Assembly (NCBI GenBank): GCA_021805485.1
Contig: JAJZFF010000254.1
Coordinates: 1-5,757, forward strand
DNA from: Pseudomonadota bacterium
Lineage (GTDB): Bacteria; Pseudomonadota; Alphaproteobacteria; Acetobacterales; Acetobacteraceae
Length of the DNA stretch: 5,757 nucleotides
Direction of reading: 5' to 3'
Part shown: one piece after another, positions 1-5,461 of the stretch
Position numbering within the stretch: position 1 is the stretch's first letter
Layout: every line of letters begins with the position of its first letter
Program-made: the position numbers and the translations under genes
The notes under the pieces: generated by a model
The model's database searches: none
What the model saw: only the letters and a program-made list of their open reading frames with translations
What the model was told of the DNA's origin: nothing

Positions 1-795
1 CCAGGGCTCGCCGAGGATCTGTGCGCCGGCCAGCGTGTCGCCCGACTTGATGGCGAACAGCAGGTTGCGCGGCGAATGGCACTCGCTGCAATGGCCGAGG
101 GCTTCGGCGAGATAGGCGCCGTTGCGCACCGCGGGCGACCAGTCCTTCTTGTAATGGACCGGCGCGGTGCTGAAGAACATGATGCGCCAGCCGAGCAGCA
201 TCGCGCGGATGTTGAACGGGAAGCCGAGCCGGTTCGGTGCATGCGGTGCGTGCACGGCAGGTATGGCGTCGAGATAGGCCTTGATGGCCATCACATCCGG
301 CCTCGTCAGCTTGGCATAGGATGTGTAGGGCATCGCCGGATAGAGATATTTCGGAAACACGCCCAGCGAACTGCCGGGCGAGACGCCGTAATGCAGGGCA
401 TTGTAGAATTGCCGCGGCGTCCACTTGCCGATGCCGGTCGTCTTGGCCGGGGTGATGTTGGGTGAGTAGAGCGTGCCGAACGGGGTGACGAAGGACAGTC
501 CGCCGGAGAAAGGCTTTGCTCCCGGTGCCGTGTGGCAGGGCATGCAGTCCGCTGCGGCAGTGAGATATTCGCCGCGCCGCACCTGCGCGATCTCTGCCTG
601 GCTCATGCCCTTGGTCACGGGTTCGGGCAGCGCCGGAAACGCCTCGGGCTTCGCCGCCGTCGGCGTCGGCATGTAGCCGCCCGCCTCCTGGCCGAACGCA
701 GCCTCAATGCCGACGGCGCCGCAGGTCAATGCAATGAGAAGTGTGGCGGCCCAGAGCGGAGCGCGGCGAAAAATCGTCTTTTTTGAATGCGGCAT
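1..795 (-). CDS. Multi-heme c-type cytochrome, membrane-bound dehydrogenase subunit type (3' part missing)
   Basis: This is the first 265 codons of a gene running off the left edge. Residues 1-35 look like a Sec signal peptide: basic SKKTIFRR, a hydrophobic stretch LWAATLLIALTCGAVGI, then AFG before QE. Two heme c sites are visible, CMPCH at 84-88 and CSECH at 236-240. Around them are family landmarks: RRGEYLTAAADC, PFSGGL, TPFGTLYSPNITP, YPAMPY near 152-157 (Met-155 is a likely axial ligand) and RLGFPFNIR. This pattern matches the cytochrome subunit of alcohol, gluconate or sorbitol dehydrogenases (AdhB type). That family usually has three hemes and passes electrons from a periplasmic dehydrogenase to ubiquinone, so a third CxxCH is expected beyond the edge. 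The ATG at 795 is preceded by AGGT about 7 bases upstream. The partner dehydrogenase is not in the window, so the substrate is unknown. The family call is firm; the specific enzyme is not. Confidence 0.88.
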   Translation of the reverse strand, partial: MPHSKKTIFRRAPLWAATLLIALTCGAVGIEAAFGQEAGGYMPTPTAAKPEAFPALPEPVTKGMSQAEIAQVRRGEYLTAAADCMPCHTAPGAKPFSGGLSFVTPFGTLYSPNITPAKTTGIGKWTPRQFYNALHYGVSPGSSLGVFPKYLYPAMPYTSYAKLTRPDVMAIKAYLDAIPAVHAPHAPNRLGFPFNIRAMLLGWRIMFFSTAPVHYKKDWSPAVRNGAYLAEALGHCSECHSPRNLLFAIKSGDTLAGAQILGEPW

Positions 796-963
796 CGGAT
801 TCTACCTGTGATCTGCATGGCGGGAGCGGGCGTGTCCGGTCAGATTTCTAATTCGCCATATCTACTGATTGATCAAGTAGGCCCGGCGCCTCTTCACAGA
901 CCGAACCGATCTTGCTAGACGCCCTGTGTCGACGCGATCTGCTTCGGATCGCGACGCTGGAAT
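796..963. promoter_or_regulatory. Divergent intergenic region between cytochrome gene and tRNA-Lys
   Basis: This 168-base gap must hold promoters for the cytochrome gene (leftward) and tRNA-Lys (rightward). For tRNA-Lys the best candidate on + is TTCACA (893-898), 17 bases, then TAGACG (916-921), which would give a leader of about 35 bases. A 7-bp hairpin (CGCGATC 933-939 with GATCGCG 947-953) lies in that leader, just before the tRNA. For the cytochrome gene the candidate on - is TTGATC (871-876) with a poor AT-rich -10 (AATTAG) 17 bases on. That -35 lies inside the palindrome TTGATCAA (869-876). No protein-coding gene is supported. All promoter assignments are by eye and weak. Confidence 0.35.
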
Positions 964-1039
<76 letters not shown>

Positions 1040-1214
1040 TTCCAAATAAAGAAATTGCGAGATGAAGATGCCGCCGGGCAAACCGGCGTGCACGGCCCGT
1101 GCTTCACGTATGCTTCACTTTCCCCGGATAAGGTGAGACAAAGTGAGGCATTTGGCCGCCGGCTCGCGCTGGAAGCCAGCGACGTCATTCATCGCACAAG
1201 TCATTGATTTGAAA
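1040..1214. other. Spacer between two convergent tRNA genes, no gene recognised
   Basis: The 175 bases between the 3' ends of the two tRNA genes show no convincing coding frame. Two structures stand out. The first is a small hairpin, CGCCGG (1072-1077), loop GCAAA, CCGGCG (1083-1088), a possible 3' end for tRNA-Lys but without a T run. The second is a 10-bp inverted repeat with one mismatch (a possible G-U pair in RNA), GCTTCACTTT (1112-1121) and AAAGTGAGGC (1140-1149), 18 bases apart. GCTTCAC also occurs twice in direct orientation (1101-1107 and 1112-1118). Integrated elements often sit 3' of tRNA genes, but no integrase or duplicated tRNA end is visible. Confidence 0.4.
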
Positions 1215-1289
<75 letters not shown>

Positions 1290-1299
1290 GCTGCGCGAG

Positions 1300-1328
1300 G
1301 CTATAGCGAGGCTCGTCGCTGGCTGCAA
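1300..1328 (-). promoter_or_regulatory. Probable promoter of tRNA-Thr
   Basis: On the minus strand, TTGCAG (complement of 1323-1328) is followed after 17 bases by TATAGC (complement of 1300-1305). The predicted start is within a few bases of the tRNA 5' end at 1289, which is usual for a tRNA gene. It fills the gap between the hemA stop (1336) and the tRNA, suggesting transcription independent of hemA. The match to the sigma-70 consensus is moderate. Confidence 0.5.
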
Positions 1329-1335
1329 GACCGGG

Positions 1336-2562
1336 TCAGGCCGCCACCGTTCCGGTTTCGCCGGAAAGAATATGACGCAAGGCGGCGACGAGCTGGTCCA
1401 TCATCGCTTCCGTATGTTTGGGGCCCGGTGTGAAACGTAGCCGTTCGGTGCCAGCCGGTACCGTCGGGTAGTTGATCGGAGTTGCGTACATGCCGAATTC
1501 GCGGATCAGCCGCATCGAGACTTCGGTTGCCCGTGTCGCGTTGCCGATCATCAGCGGGACGATGTGGCTCTCTGTCGGCAGGCGCGGCAGGCTGGCCTGG
1601 TCGAATTTCGATTTCAGCAGATTTGCCCGTTCGAACAGCGTATCGCGCCGCGCCTGGTCGACCTTCAGCCGGCGGATCGAGGCAAGCGCCGCCGCGACGG
1701 TGGGCGGGGGCAGGGCGGTGGTGAAGATGAAGCCGGCCGCAACCGAGCGGATATAGTCGATCACGCTGGCATCGCCGGCGATGTAGCCGCCGTGGCAGCC
1801 ATAGGCCTTGGCCAGCGTGCCCTCGATGATGGTGAGCCGATGGGCAACGCCGTCGCGCTCGGAGACGCCGGCACCGTGCGGCCCATACATGCCGACGGCG
1901 TGAACCTCGTCGAGATAGGTGATGGCGTTATACTTGTCGGCGAGGTCGCAGATCGCGCCGATCGGGGCGATGTCGCCGTCCATCGAATAGACGCTCTCGA
2001 AGGCGATCATCTTCGGCGCATCCGCCGGCGCCGCCGCAAGACGGGCTTCGAGATCGGCGAGGTCGTTATGGGCGAAGACATGCACCGTCGCCGCCTTGCC
2101 GCCCTTGATGCCGACGATCATCGAATTGTGGTTCTGCGCGTCGGAAAACACGTGCCAGCCGGGCATCGAGTTGAGGATCGCGGTCAGAGTCGCCTGGTTC
2201 GAGACATAGCCGGAGGTGAACAGCAGGGCCGCATCCTTGCCGTGCAGGGCGGCGAGTTCGGCCTCGAGCGCGACGTGGATGGGGGAGGAGCCGGCGATGT
2301 TGCGCGTGCCGCCGGCGCCGGCGCCCATGGTGCGCGCGGCCTCGATCGAGGCTTCGATCACCTCGGGGTCGGTGCCCATGGCCAGATAGTCGTTTGAGGA
2401 CCACACCAGAATGTCCTGGGTGCGGCCTTCCATCGTCACCTTGTAATAGGGGAAACGATCTGCCAGCTTTTCCAGCGCCACGAAGCGGCGGTAGCGGCCG
2501 GCGGCGCGGATGTCGGCCAGGGCCTTGTCGCATTGGGCGATGAACGGATGGTCGCGATTCAT
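1336..2562 (-). CDS. hemA: 5-aminolevulinate synthase (ALAS)
   Basis: This pyridoxal-phosphate enzyme condenses glycine with succinyl-CoA to 5-aminolevulinate in the cytosol, the first committed step of heme and tetrapyrrole synthesis by the C4 route. The 408-residue product has the usual alphaproteobacterial ALAS length. Visible landmarks are SSNDYL (55-60), the glycine-rich [10 protein letters not shown] (80-89), His-145 in DAQNHN (stacks on the PLP ring), [11 protein letters not shown] (217-227, with Asp-218 and His-221), the Schiff-base lysine Lys-252 in [12 protein letters not shown], and the C-terminal [10 protein letters not shown] with the substrate-binding arginine region (374-376). 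The ATG at 2562 is set by GAGGAG six bases upstream (complement of 2569-2574). The gene is 139 bases downstream of thyX on the same strand and probably has its own promoter. The related KBL and AONS enzymes are less likely because of the ALAS-type N-terminus and active-site motifs. No damaged residues are seen. Confidence 0.97.
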   Translation of the reverse strand: MNRDHPFIAQCDKALADIRAAGRYRRFVALEKLADRFPYYKVTMEGRTQDILVWSSNDYLAMGTDPEVIEASIEAARTMGAGAGGTRNIAGSSPIHVALEAELAALHGKDAALLFTSGYVSNQATLTAILNSMPGWHVFSDAQNHNSMIVGIKGGKAATVHVFAHNDLADLEARLAAAPADAPKMIAFESVYSMDGDIAPIGAICDLADKYNAITYLDEVHAVGMYGPHGAGVSERDGVAHRLTIIEGTLAKAYGCHGGYIAGDASVIDYIRSVAAGFIFTTALPPPTVAAALASIRRLKVDQARRDTLFERANLLKSKFDQASLPRLPTESHIVPLMIGNATRATEVSMRLIREFGMYATPINYPTVPAGTERLRFTPGPKHTEAMMDQLVAALRHILSGETGTVAA

Positions 2563-2701
2563 ACGATGCTCCTCGTAGTCTCTCGGAGCCGGCGACGTGG
2601 CCGTGCCCGAACGTTGACTATTGCGGGGAAAGCGGCATCGCTCGTCAAGGACATAAGTTCAACCGGCGGACATATTTCGGAAAAATTTGACCGTACGCAG
2701 A
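2563..2701 (-). promoter_or_regulatory. hemA: hemA upstream region with candidate promoter and repeated TATGTCC
   Basis: This 139-base gap separates the thyX stop from the hemA start. A candidate minus-strand promoter is TTGACG (complement of 2643-2648), 17 bases, then CGCAAT (complement of 2620-2625), giving a leader of roughly 50 bases. Just upstream, TATGTCC occurs twice in the same orientation (complements of 2649-2655 and 2668-2674), 19 bases apart, overlapping the region where an activator or repressor could sit. The thyX-proximal half is AT-rich compared with its surroundings. No intrinsic terminator for thyX is obvious, so read-through from thyX cannot be excluded. Confidence 0.4.
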
Positions 2702-3634
2702 TCAGCCTGGCGTGGGCGGGGTGAGTGCGGCCATCATTTCCGCCCATTCGCGCTTCGACAGGCCGGATTGCGCTTGGTCGACGGGTTCGCCGGCCAGCAT
2801 CCGGCGCAGGGCGGCGAGCATCGTGGCCGAGAAGGTCGCGGCCCCCATGCGGTAATCCTCGAAGGCGCGGCAACTGGCCGGAACCCAGGCGCGGGCGATA
2901 TCGAGGATTGCCTCGGCATAGGCGCGGATCTCGTACTGGGCGTGGGGATCGGCGCGCAGGGACAGGAAGTGGAAGAGGTTGTGCAGGTCGGTCTTCCAGT
3001 ACCACTGGGTGTAGGTGTTGAGGGTCAGGTTCATCCTGGCCAGTTCGCGCGCGAGGCCGCGGCGAGAGGGATCGGCGCCACCTTCGTTCAGCATACGCTC
3101 ATAATGATTGTAATTCCGCTCGGCATCCGCGCGCAGCATGGCAAGCACCTCGGACGCCTCGTCGCCCTCGAGCAGGTCTCCCCGACCTTGCCGGTTGCTG
3201 GCCGACTGGGCGGCGAGATTGGCCGGGGAGGGGATGTAGAATTCGCGGTCCATCACCGAATAGCGCGCGGAATATTCGTTCACGTTCGCGGTGCGATGGC
3301 GGATCCACTGGCGCGCGACGAAGATCGGCAGCTTCACGTGCAGCTTGATCTCGCACATTTCGAAGGGTGTGGAATGCCGGTGGCGCATGAGGTAGCGGAT
3401 CAGTCCCTCGTCCTCGCTGACCTTGCGGGTGCCTCGGCCATAGGAGACGCGTGCCGCCTGCACGACGGCGGCATCGTCGCCCATATAGTCGACGACGCGG
3501 ACAAAACCGTGATCGAGCACCGGAATCGCGCTGAAAAGCATGGCCTCGAGCGTGGGCACGGTGGCGCGGCGGGTCGGCGTGGTTTCGGCGCGCGCGGCCT
3601 CGATCTCGGTCCGGTCGGAATCGCTGAGCGGCAT
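2702..3634 (-). CDS. thyX: Flavin-dependent thymidylate synthase
   Basis: ThyX methylates dUMP to dTMP using methylenetetrahydrofolate, with FAD and NADPH as reductant. It replaces the classical ThyA enzyme, and no thyA is present in this window. The 310-residue product carries the ThyX signature at 112-124, [13 protein letters not shown] (RHR, seven residues, then Ser-122 and Arg-124), which binds dUMP and FAD. Flanking family segments are [18 protein letters not shown] (49-66), [11 protein letters not shown] (82-92), [13 protein letters not shown] (102-114) and a C-terminal [11 protein letters not shown] (227-237). I chose the ATG at 3634 because AGGGA lies eight bases upstream. The TTG at 3688 and ATG at 3682 would add 16-18 residues with no ribosome site, and they lie in the likely promoter. 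The length is at the long end of the family, as in other alphaproteobacteria. The gene is divergent from ssrA. Confidence 0.96.
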   Translation of the reverse strand: MPLSDSDRTEIEAARAETTPTRRATVPTLEAMLFSAIPVLDHGFVRVVDYMGDDAAVVQAARVSYGRGTRKVSEDEGLIRYLMRHRHSTPFEMCEIKLHVKLPIFVARQWIRHRTANVNEYSARYSVMDREFYIPSPANLAAQSASNRQGRGDLLEGDEASEVLAMLRADAERNYNHYERMLNEGGADPSRRGLARELARMNLTLNTYTQWYWKTDLHNLFHFLSLRADPHAQYEIRAYAEAILDIARAWVPASCRAFEDYRMGAATFSATMLAALRRMLAGEPVDQAQSGLSKREWAEMMAALTPPTPG

Positions 3635-3642
3635 GACGGCAG

Positions 3643-3647
3643 TCCCT
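3643..3647 (-). promoter_or_regulatory. thyX: Ribosome binding site fixing the thyX start
   Basis: AGGGA on the minus strand, eight bases before the ATG at 3634. It favours this start over the in-frame TTG at 3688 and ATG at 3682, neither of which has a comparable site. Confidence 0.55.
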
Positions 3648-3659
3648 GGTTGAGCGATC

Positions 3660-3688
3660 GTCCTATGCCCGTCCGGCGCCATCGGCAA
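3660..3688 (-). promoter_or_regulatory. thyX: Candidate thyX promoter
   Basis: TTGCCG (complement of 3683-3688), a 17-base spacer, then TAGGAC (complement of 3660-3665). Transcription would begin near 3653, about 20 bases before the chosen start codon. If real, this excludes the longer thyX starts. The -10 match is poor. Confidence 0.35.
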
Positions 3689-3698
3689 GAACAGGATC

Positions 3699-3727
3699 TT
3701 TCACAGCCGGTGTCCTTCACCTATATA
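3699..3727 (+). promoter_or_regulatory. ssrA: Probable ssrA promoter
   Basis: TATATA (3722-3727) is a good -10 box and lies 17 bases after TTTCAC (3699-3704), a weak -35. The -10 sits in the perfect palindrome CTATATAG (3721-3728). Transcription would begin near 3734, just where the first hairpin of the tmRNA precursor starts. No equally spaced -35 was found for use of the same box on the minus strand. Confidence 0.5.
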
Positions 3728-3733
3728 GAGCGT

Positions 3734-3747
3734 GTCGGGCAACCGAC
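3734..3747 (+). other. ssrA: GCAA-tetraloop hairpin at the 5' end of the tmRNA acceptor piece
   Basis: GTCGG (3734-3738) and CCGAC (3743-3747) pair perfectly around a GCAA tetraloop, at the predicted transcript start. It could cap the mature acceptor RNA or be trimmed away during processing. Confidence 0.5.
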
Positions 3748-3813
3748 TATGGCGATAAACGATGCGTGGAATAAGCGTAGTGGACCCGGGGGCAGTACCC
3801 GGCGCCTCCACCA

Positions 3814-3867
3814 GTTTCCCCGCCGGTCCGGTTCGCATTGCGCAAATCGAACCGCCGGCGGTTTCAT
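3814..3867 (+). other. ssrA: Intervening segment of permuted ssrA, predicted to be removed
   Basis: These 54 bases lie between the encoded CCA (3811-3813) and the first base of the acceptor 5' strand (3868). They fold into a long hairpin: CCGCCGG (3820-3826) with CCGGCGG (3855-3861), and GGTTCG (3830-3835) with CGAACC (3848-3853), capped by a loop containing the self-complementary TTGCGCAA (3838-3845). In known two-piece tmRNAs the equivalent loop is excised, so the mature molecule is two RNAs held by base pairing. The edges are inferred from the acceptor stem. Confidence 0.8.
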
Positions 3868-3951
3868 GGGGGCGAAACAGGCTCGACACGCGTGGTAAAG
3901 ACCCATCTTTCGCTCGGCATGGTTCCGCCGTCATCGGGCCGTATCACAAGT

Positions 3952-3990
3952 GCCAACGATAACTTCGAGGCGCTCGCTGTCGCTGCATAA
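3952..3990 (+). other. ssrA: tmRNA tag reading frame, ANDNFEALAVAA
   Basis: Starting at the resume codon GCC (3952-3954), twelve codons encode ANDNFEALAVAA, followed by TAA at 3988-3990. The ANDN opening and the hydrophobic ending in Ala-Ala are typical of tmRNA degradation tags recognised by ClpXP-type proteases. It has no start codon of its own, as expected, because translation resumes here from the stalled message. Confidence 0.92.
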
Positions 3991-4060
3991 GCGATAAGCG
4001 CGGCACGGGGGGCGCCGGGCAACAGAAGCCCCCCACCTTGCCTTTTCCATATCCAGCAGA

Positions 4061-4332
4061 GCGCAAAAAAAACGGCCGGTCTTTGACCGGCCGGCATCAC
4101 GTTGATGCAACTTAAAGAGGCTCCCTAAACTTGGCGGCTGGCGCCCGAACTCTTCACGCTCGCAGTCGAACCGTGTTCGGTTGCGATCTTCGAAAATTTC
4201 GTAACGCCACAGTCAATAAATGGCCGAGATTCCCGGCGTGGGCAAGACCCTTTCGTGTCGCATATGGGCTGTTGAAAGAAAAAATGTGTTACATGCGGTG
4301 CGACAGGCGTGTTTTTTATGAAACATTGCCCG
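4061..4332. other. Non-coding region between ssrA and the four-helix membrane protein gene
   Basis: About 270 bases without a supported gene. The left part holds a strong minus-facing terminator (4065-4093) and a second hairpin, GCATCA (4094-4099) with TGATGC (4103-4108). Near 4169-4182, AACCG and CGGTT form a 5-bp hairpin. A weak minus-strand promoter-like pair lies at 4188-4216, so a short RNA of about 115 bases may end at the terminator. The right part (4270-4320) is AT-rich, with A6 at 4279-4284 and T6 at 4312-4317 able to pair on the + transcript. An open frame crossing this region on + overlaps the membrane protein gene in antisense and has no family features. Confidence 0.4.
4065..4093 (-). 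terminator. Strong intrinsic terminator facing the minus strand
   Basis: A perfect 9-bp GC-rich stem, CGGCCGGTC (4073-4081) with GACCGGCCG (4085-4093), has a 3-base loop and is followed on the minus strand by eight T residues (complement of 4065-4072). On + there is no T run after the stem, so it should act leftwards only. The nearest minus-strand coding gene ends 240 bases upstream at 4333, so it serves either a long 3' untranslated region or a separate small RNA. It would also stop minus-strand transcripts from entering ssrA. Confidence 0.85.
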
Positions 4333-4773
4333 TCAGCCGTAGCGACCGGCCACCGCGACTGCCAGAATCACCCCGGAAATTGCAAGGTCCGCCGCAAAGA
4401 GGCGGGCGAGGCGGCGATACGCCGCTGCCTTTGCTTCCTCATCCGGCCCTGAGTCCGTTTCTTCCCAGAGAAACAGCGCACCGAATCGCGCAACCAAGAG
4501 CACGGCGGCCATCACGATGCCGAGAGCCTGCATCGCGTTCACCGTCCAGTTCCAGTGCTCCGGTGGTCCCTGTTCTGCAAACGCCAGGGCCCAGCCGGTG
4601 GCGAGCGTCACCGCCATGAACGGCACCGCCGCGTCGAGCTGGCGCCGGATCGCCACGGCGCCCGGCCCCGGCCCGGCCAGGAGAAGGCCGAGCAGCAAAC
4701 CGCTCCACATGGCAAAGCCGCCAAGATGAACGGCCAACAGCACGCCGATCGTCGTGAAGCCGGACAGGGTCAC
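4333..4773 (-). CDS. Four-helix integral membrane protein, CopD/HemJ-like
   Basis: The 146-residue product has four hydrophobic segments, at about 8-34, 49-68, 80-103 and 123-143, and no other domain. His-16 and Trp-23 lie in helix 1 (VHLGGFAMWSG), and HWNWTVNAMQ (73-82) precedes helix 3. An acidic-then-basic loop, EETDSGPDEEAK (104-115) and RRLARL, links helices 3 and 4. The small four-helix plan with a His in helix 1 recalls the CopD/HemJ-like membrane proteins, but I see no decisive signature, so the function is unassigned. The GTG start at 4773 overlaps the parA TGA stop by four bases (GTGA) and has no clear ribosome site, so translation is probably coupled to parA. An in-frame ATG far upstream would run through parA in another frame and is rejected. 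Closeness to hemA is not evidence for a heme role, since ssrA lies between them on the other strand. Confidence 0.75.
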   Translation of the reverse strand: MTLSGFTTIGVLLAVHLGGFAMWSGLLLGLLLAGPGPGAVAIRRQLDAAVPFMAVTLATGWALAFAEQGPPEHWNWTVNAMQALGIVMAAVLLVARFGALFLWEETDSGPDEEAKAAAYRRLARLFAADLAISGVILAVAVAGRYG

Positions 4774-5399
4774 TCTAGGATCGAGGCAAGCCGGGTGGCG
4801 AGGGCGGCGATTTCGGTACCGGCCAGCGTTGATGGACCGGTTTCGGCGACGCCCAGGCCCTCGGCGAAGCTGTTCGCATAGGCGGCGCGGTTGCCGAGCG
4901 CCTCGTCGATCAGTCGCAGTCGCCGTGCCGCGATCTCGGCTTCGAGGCGTCTTCGCAGTTTCGAGGCGGCCGGTGCGCGGTTGAACACCAGCGCGACGGG
5001 GCGGCGTTCCTCGGCCGCCAATGTCAGTGTGCCTTCCGCCGCCCAGAGATCGGGCGGTGAGGGGTTCAGCGGCACCAGTACGAGGTCGGCGCCGCGGATC
5101 GCCCGCCGCGCGTCGGAATCGAGCACCGGCGGCGTGTCGATGACGAGCAGGTCGCAATCGCGGCGCATCGCGTCGAGCGTGTTGGCGAGCCGCCATCCGG
5201 ACACCGATTCGACCGCGAGATCGGCACGCGCCTTCGCATTGGCCGCGCGCAGCCGCGCCCAGGCGCCGAGCGAGCCCTGCGGATCGATGTCGAGCAGGCC
5301 GACCCGCCGCGTCATTCCGAGGGCGACGCCGAGTTGGGTCGCCAGCATCGTCTTGCCCGCGCCGCCTTTCTGTTGCGCCACCGCGATCACCTGCGCCAT
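4770..5399 (-). CDS. ParA/MinD-family ATPase, orphan
   Basis: The 209-residue product is a compact P-loop ATPase of the ParA/MinD/Soj superfamily. The deviant Walker A is KGGAGKT (11-17), with the signature Lys-11 and the P-loop Lys-16. LLDIDPQGS (35-43) carries the Walker A' aspartate Asp-38, and LLVIDTPP (84-91) is Walker B with Asp-88. There is no N-terminal helix-turn-helix, and the protein is shorter than chromosomal ParA (about 260 residues). No parB or parS-like array is nearby, so it is probably not the main segregation ATPase. Such orphan members position cell-surface, storage or signalling complexes. The start at 5399 is set by GGAGG five bases upstream; an in-frame extension to 5519 lacks features and would run into nnr on the opposite strand. 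It is followed by an overlapping four-helix membrane protein gene, the best hint at a partner. Confidence 0.88.
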   Translation of the reverse strand: MAQVIAVAQQKGGAGKTMLATQLGVALGMTRRVGLLDIDPQGSLGAWARLRAANAKARADLAVESVSGWRLANTLDAMRRDCDLLVIDTPPVLDSDARRAIRGADLVLVPLNPSPPDLWAAEGTLTLAAEERRPVALVFNRAPAASKLRRRLEAEIAARRLRLIDEALGNRAAYANSFAEGLGVAETGPSTLAGTEIAALATRLASILE

Positions 5400-5461
5400 C
5401 CGAGCCTCCACTTTCGACGGAAGACTAGCAAAGACGGCGCCTTCTGTCCCACATGGGCGGC
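5400..5461. promoter_or_regulatory. Short divergent intergenic region, parA and nnr
   Basis: Only 62 bases separate the two start codons, so the promoters must overlap or lie inside the opposite genes. For parA the ribosome site GGAGG is clear (complement of 5405-5409). A poor minus-strand promoter candidate is GGGACA followed 18 bases later by TAGTCT. I see no good -10 for nnr; its promoter may lie within parA. Confidence 0.35.

Larger units (their letters stand above)
3734..4060 (+). ncRNA. ssrA: Transfer-messenger RNA, circularly permuted two-piece form
   Basis: tmRNA with SmpB rescues stalled ribosomes and tags the unfinished protein for proteolysis. The order here is permuted: the tRNA 3' half comes first. 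The T arm is CCGGG (3786-3790), loop GGCAGTA, CCCGG (3798-3802). The acceptor 3' strand is CGCCTCC (3803-3809), then A and an encoded CCA at 3811-3813. After a 54-base intervening segment comes the acceptor 5' strand GGGGGCG (3868-3874), which pairs with 3803-3809 over 7 bp including one G-U. The tmRNA-typical GAAACAGGCTCGAC (3873-3886) follows. CACGCGT (3887-3893) can pair with ATGCGTG (3762-3768) as a P2-like helix joining the two pieces. The tag frame is 3952-3990. A stem of GGGGGGC (4007-4013) and GCCCCCC (4028-4034) follows it, perhaps part of a pseudoknot. This permutation is characteristic of alphaproteobacteria. Both outer ends are estimates. Confidence 0.93.

Noticed and set aside
76..786. 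Several plus-strand open frames over the cytochrome gene
   Set aside because: They are antisense to a frame with a signal peptide and two CxxCH sites; no features of their own.
1564..2397. Plus-strand open frame of 277 codons antisense to hemA
   Set aside because: It is rich in Arg, Gly and Asp from out-of-phase GC-rich codons, with no recognisable domain. hemA on the other strand is certain.
3634..3688. Longer thyX starting at TTG 3688 or ATG 3682
   Set aside because: Neither start has a ribosome site, and both lie in the candidate promoter. ATG 3634 has AGGGA at good spacing.
2687..3898. Plus-strand open frame of 403 codons antisense to thyX, running into ssrA
   Set aside because: It is fully explained as the antisense of thyX and then crosses the tmRNA acceptor piece. 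No domain or start signal.
4169..4182. LexA-like GAAC/GTTC motif at GAACCGTGTTC
   Set aside because: The alphaproteobacterial LexA box is a direct repeat GTTC-N7-GTTC. This is a short inverted repeat and is better explained as a small hairpin.
4131..4619. Plus-strand open frame of 162 codons
   Set aside because: More than half is antisense to the four-helix membrane protein gene, and the rest is low-complexity Arg/Pro/Ser sequence with no ribosome site.
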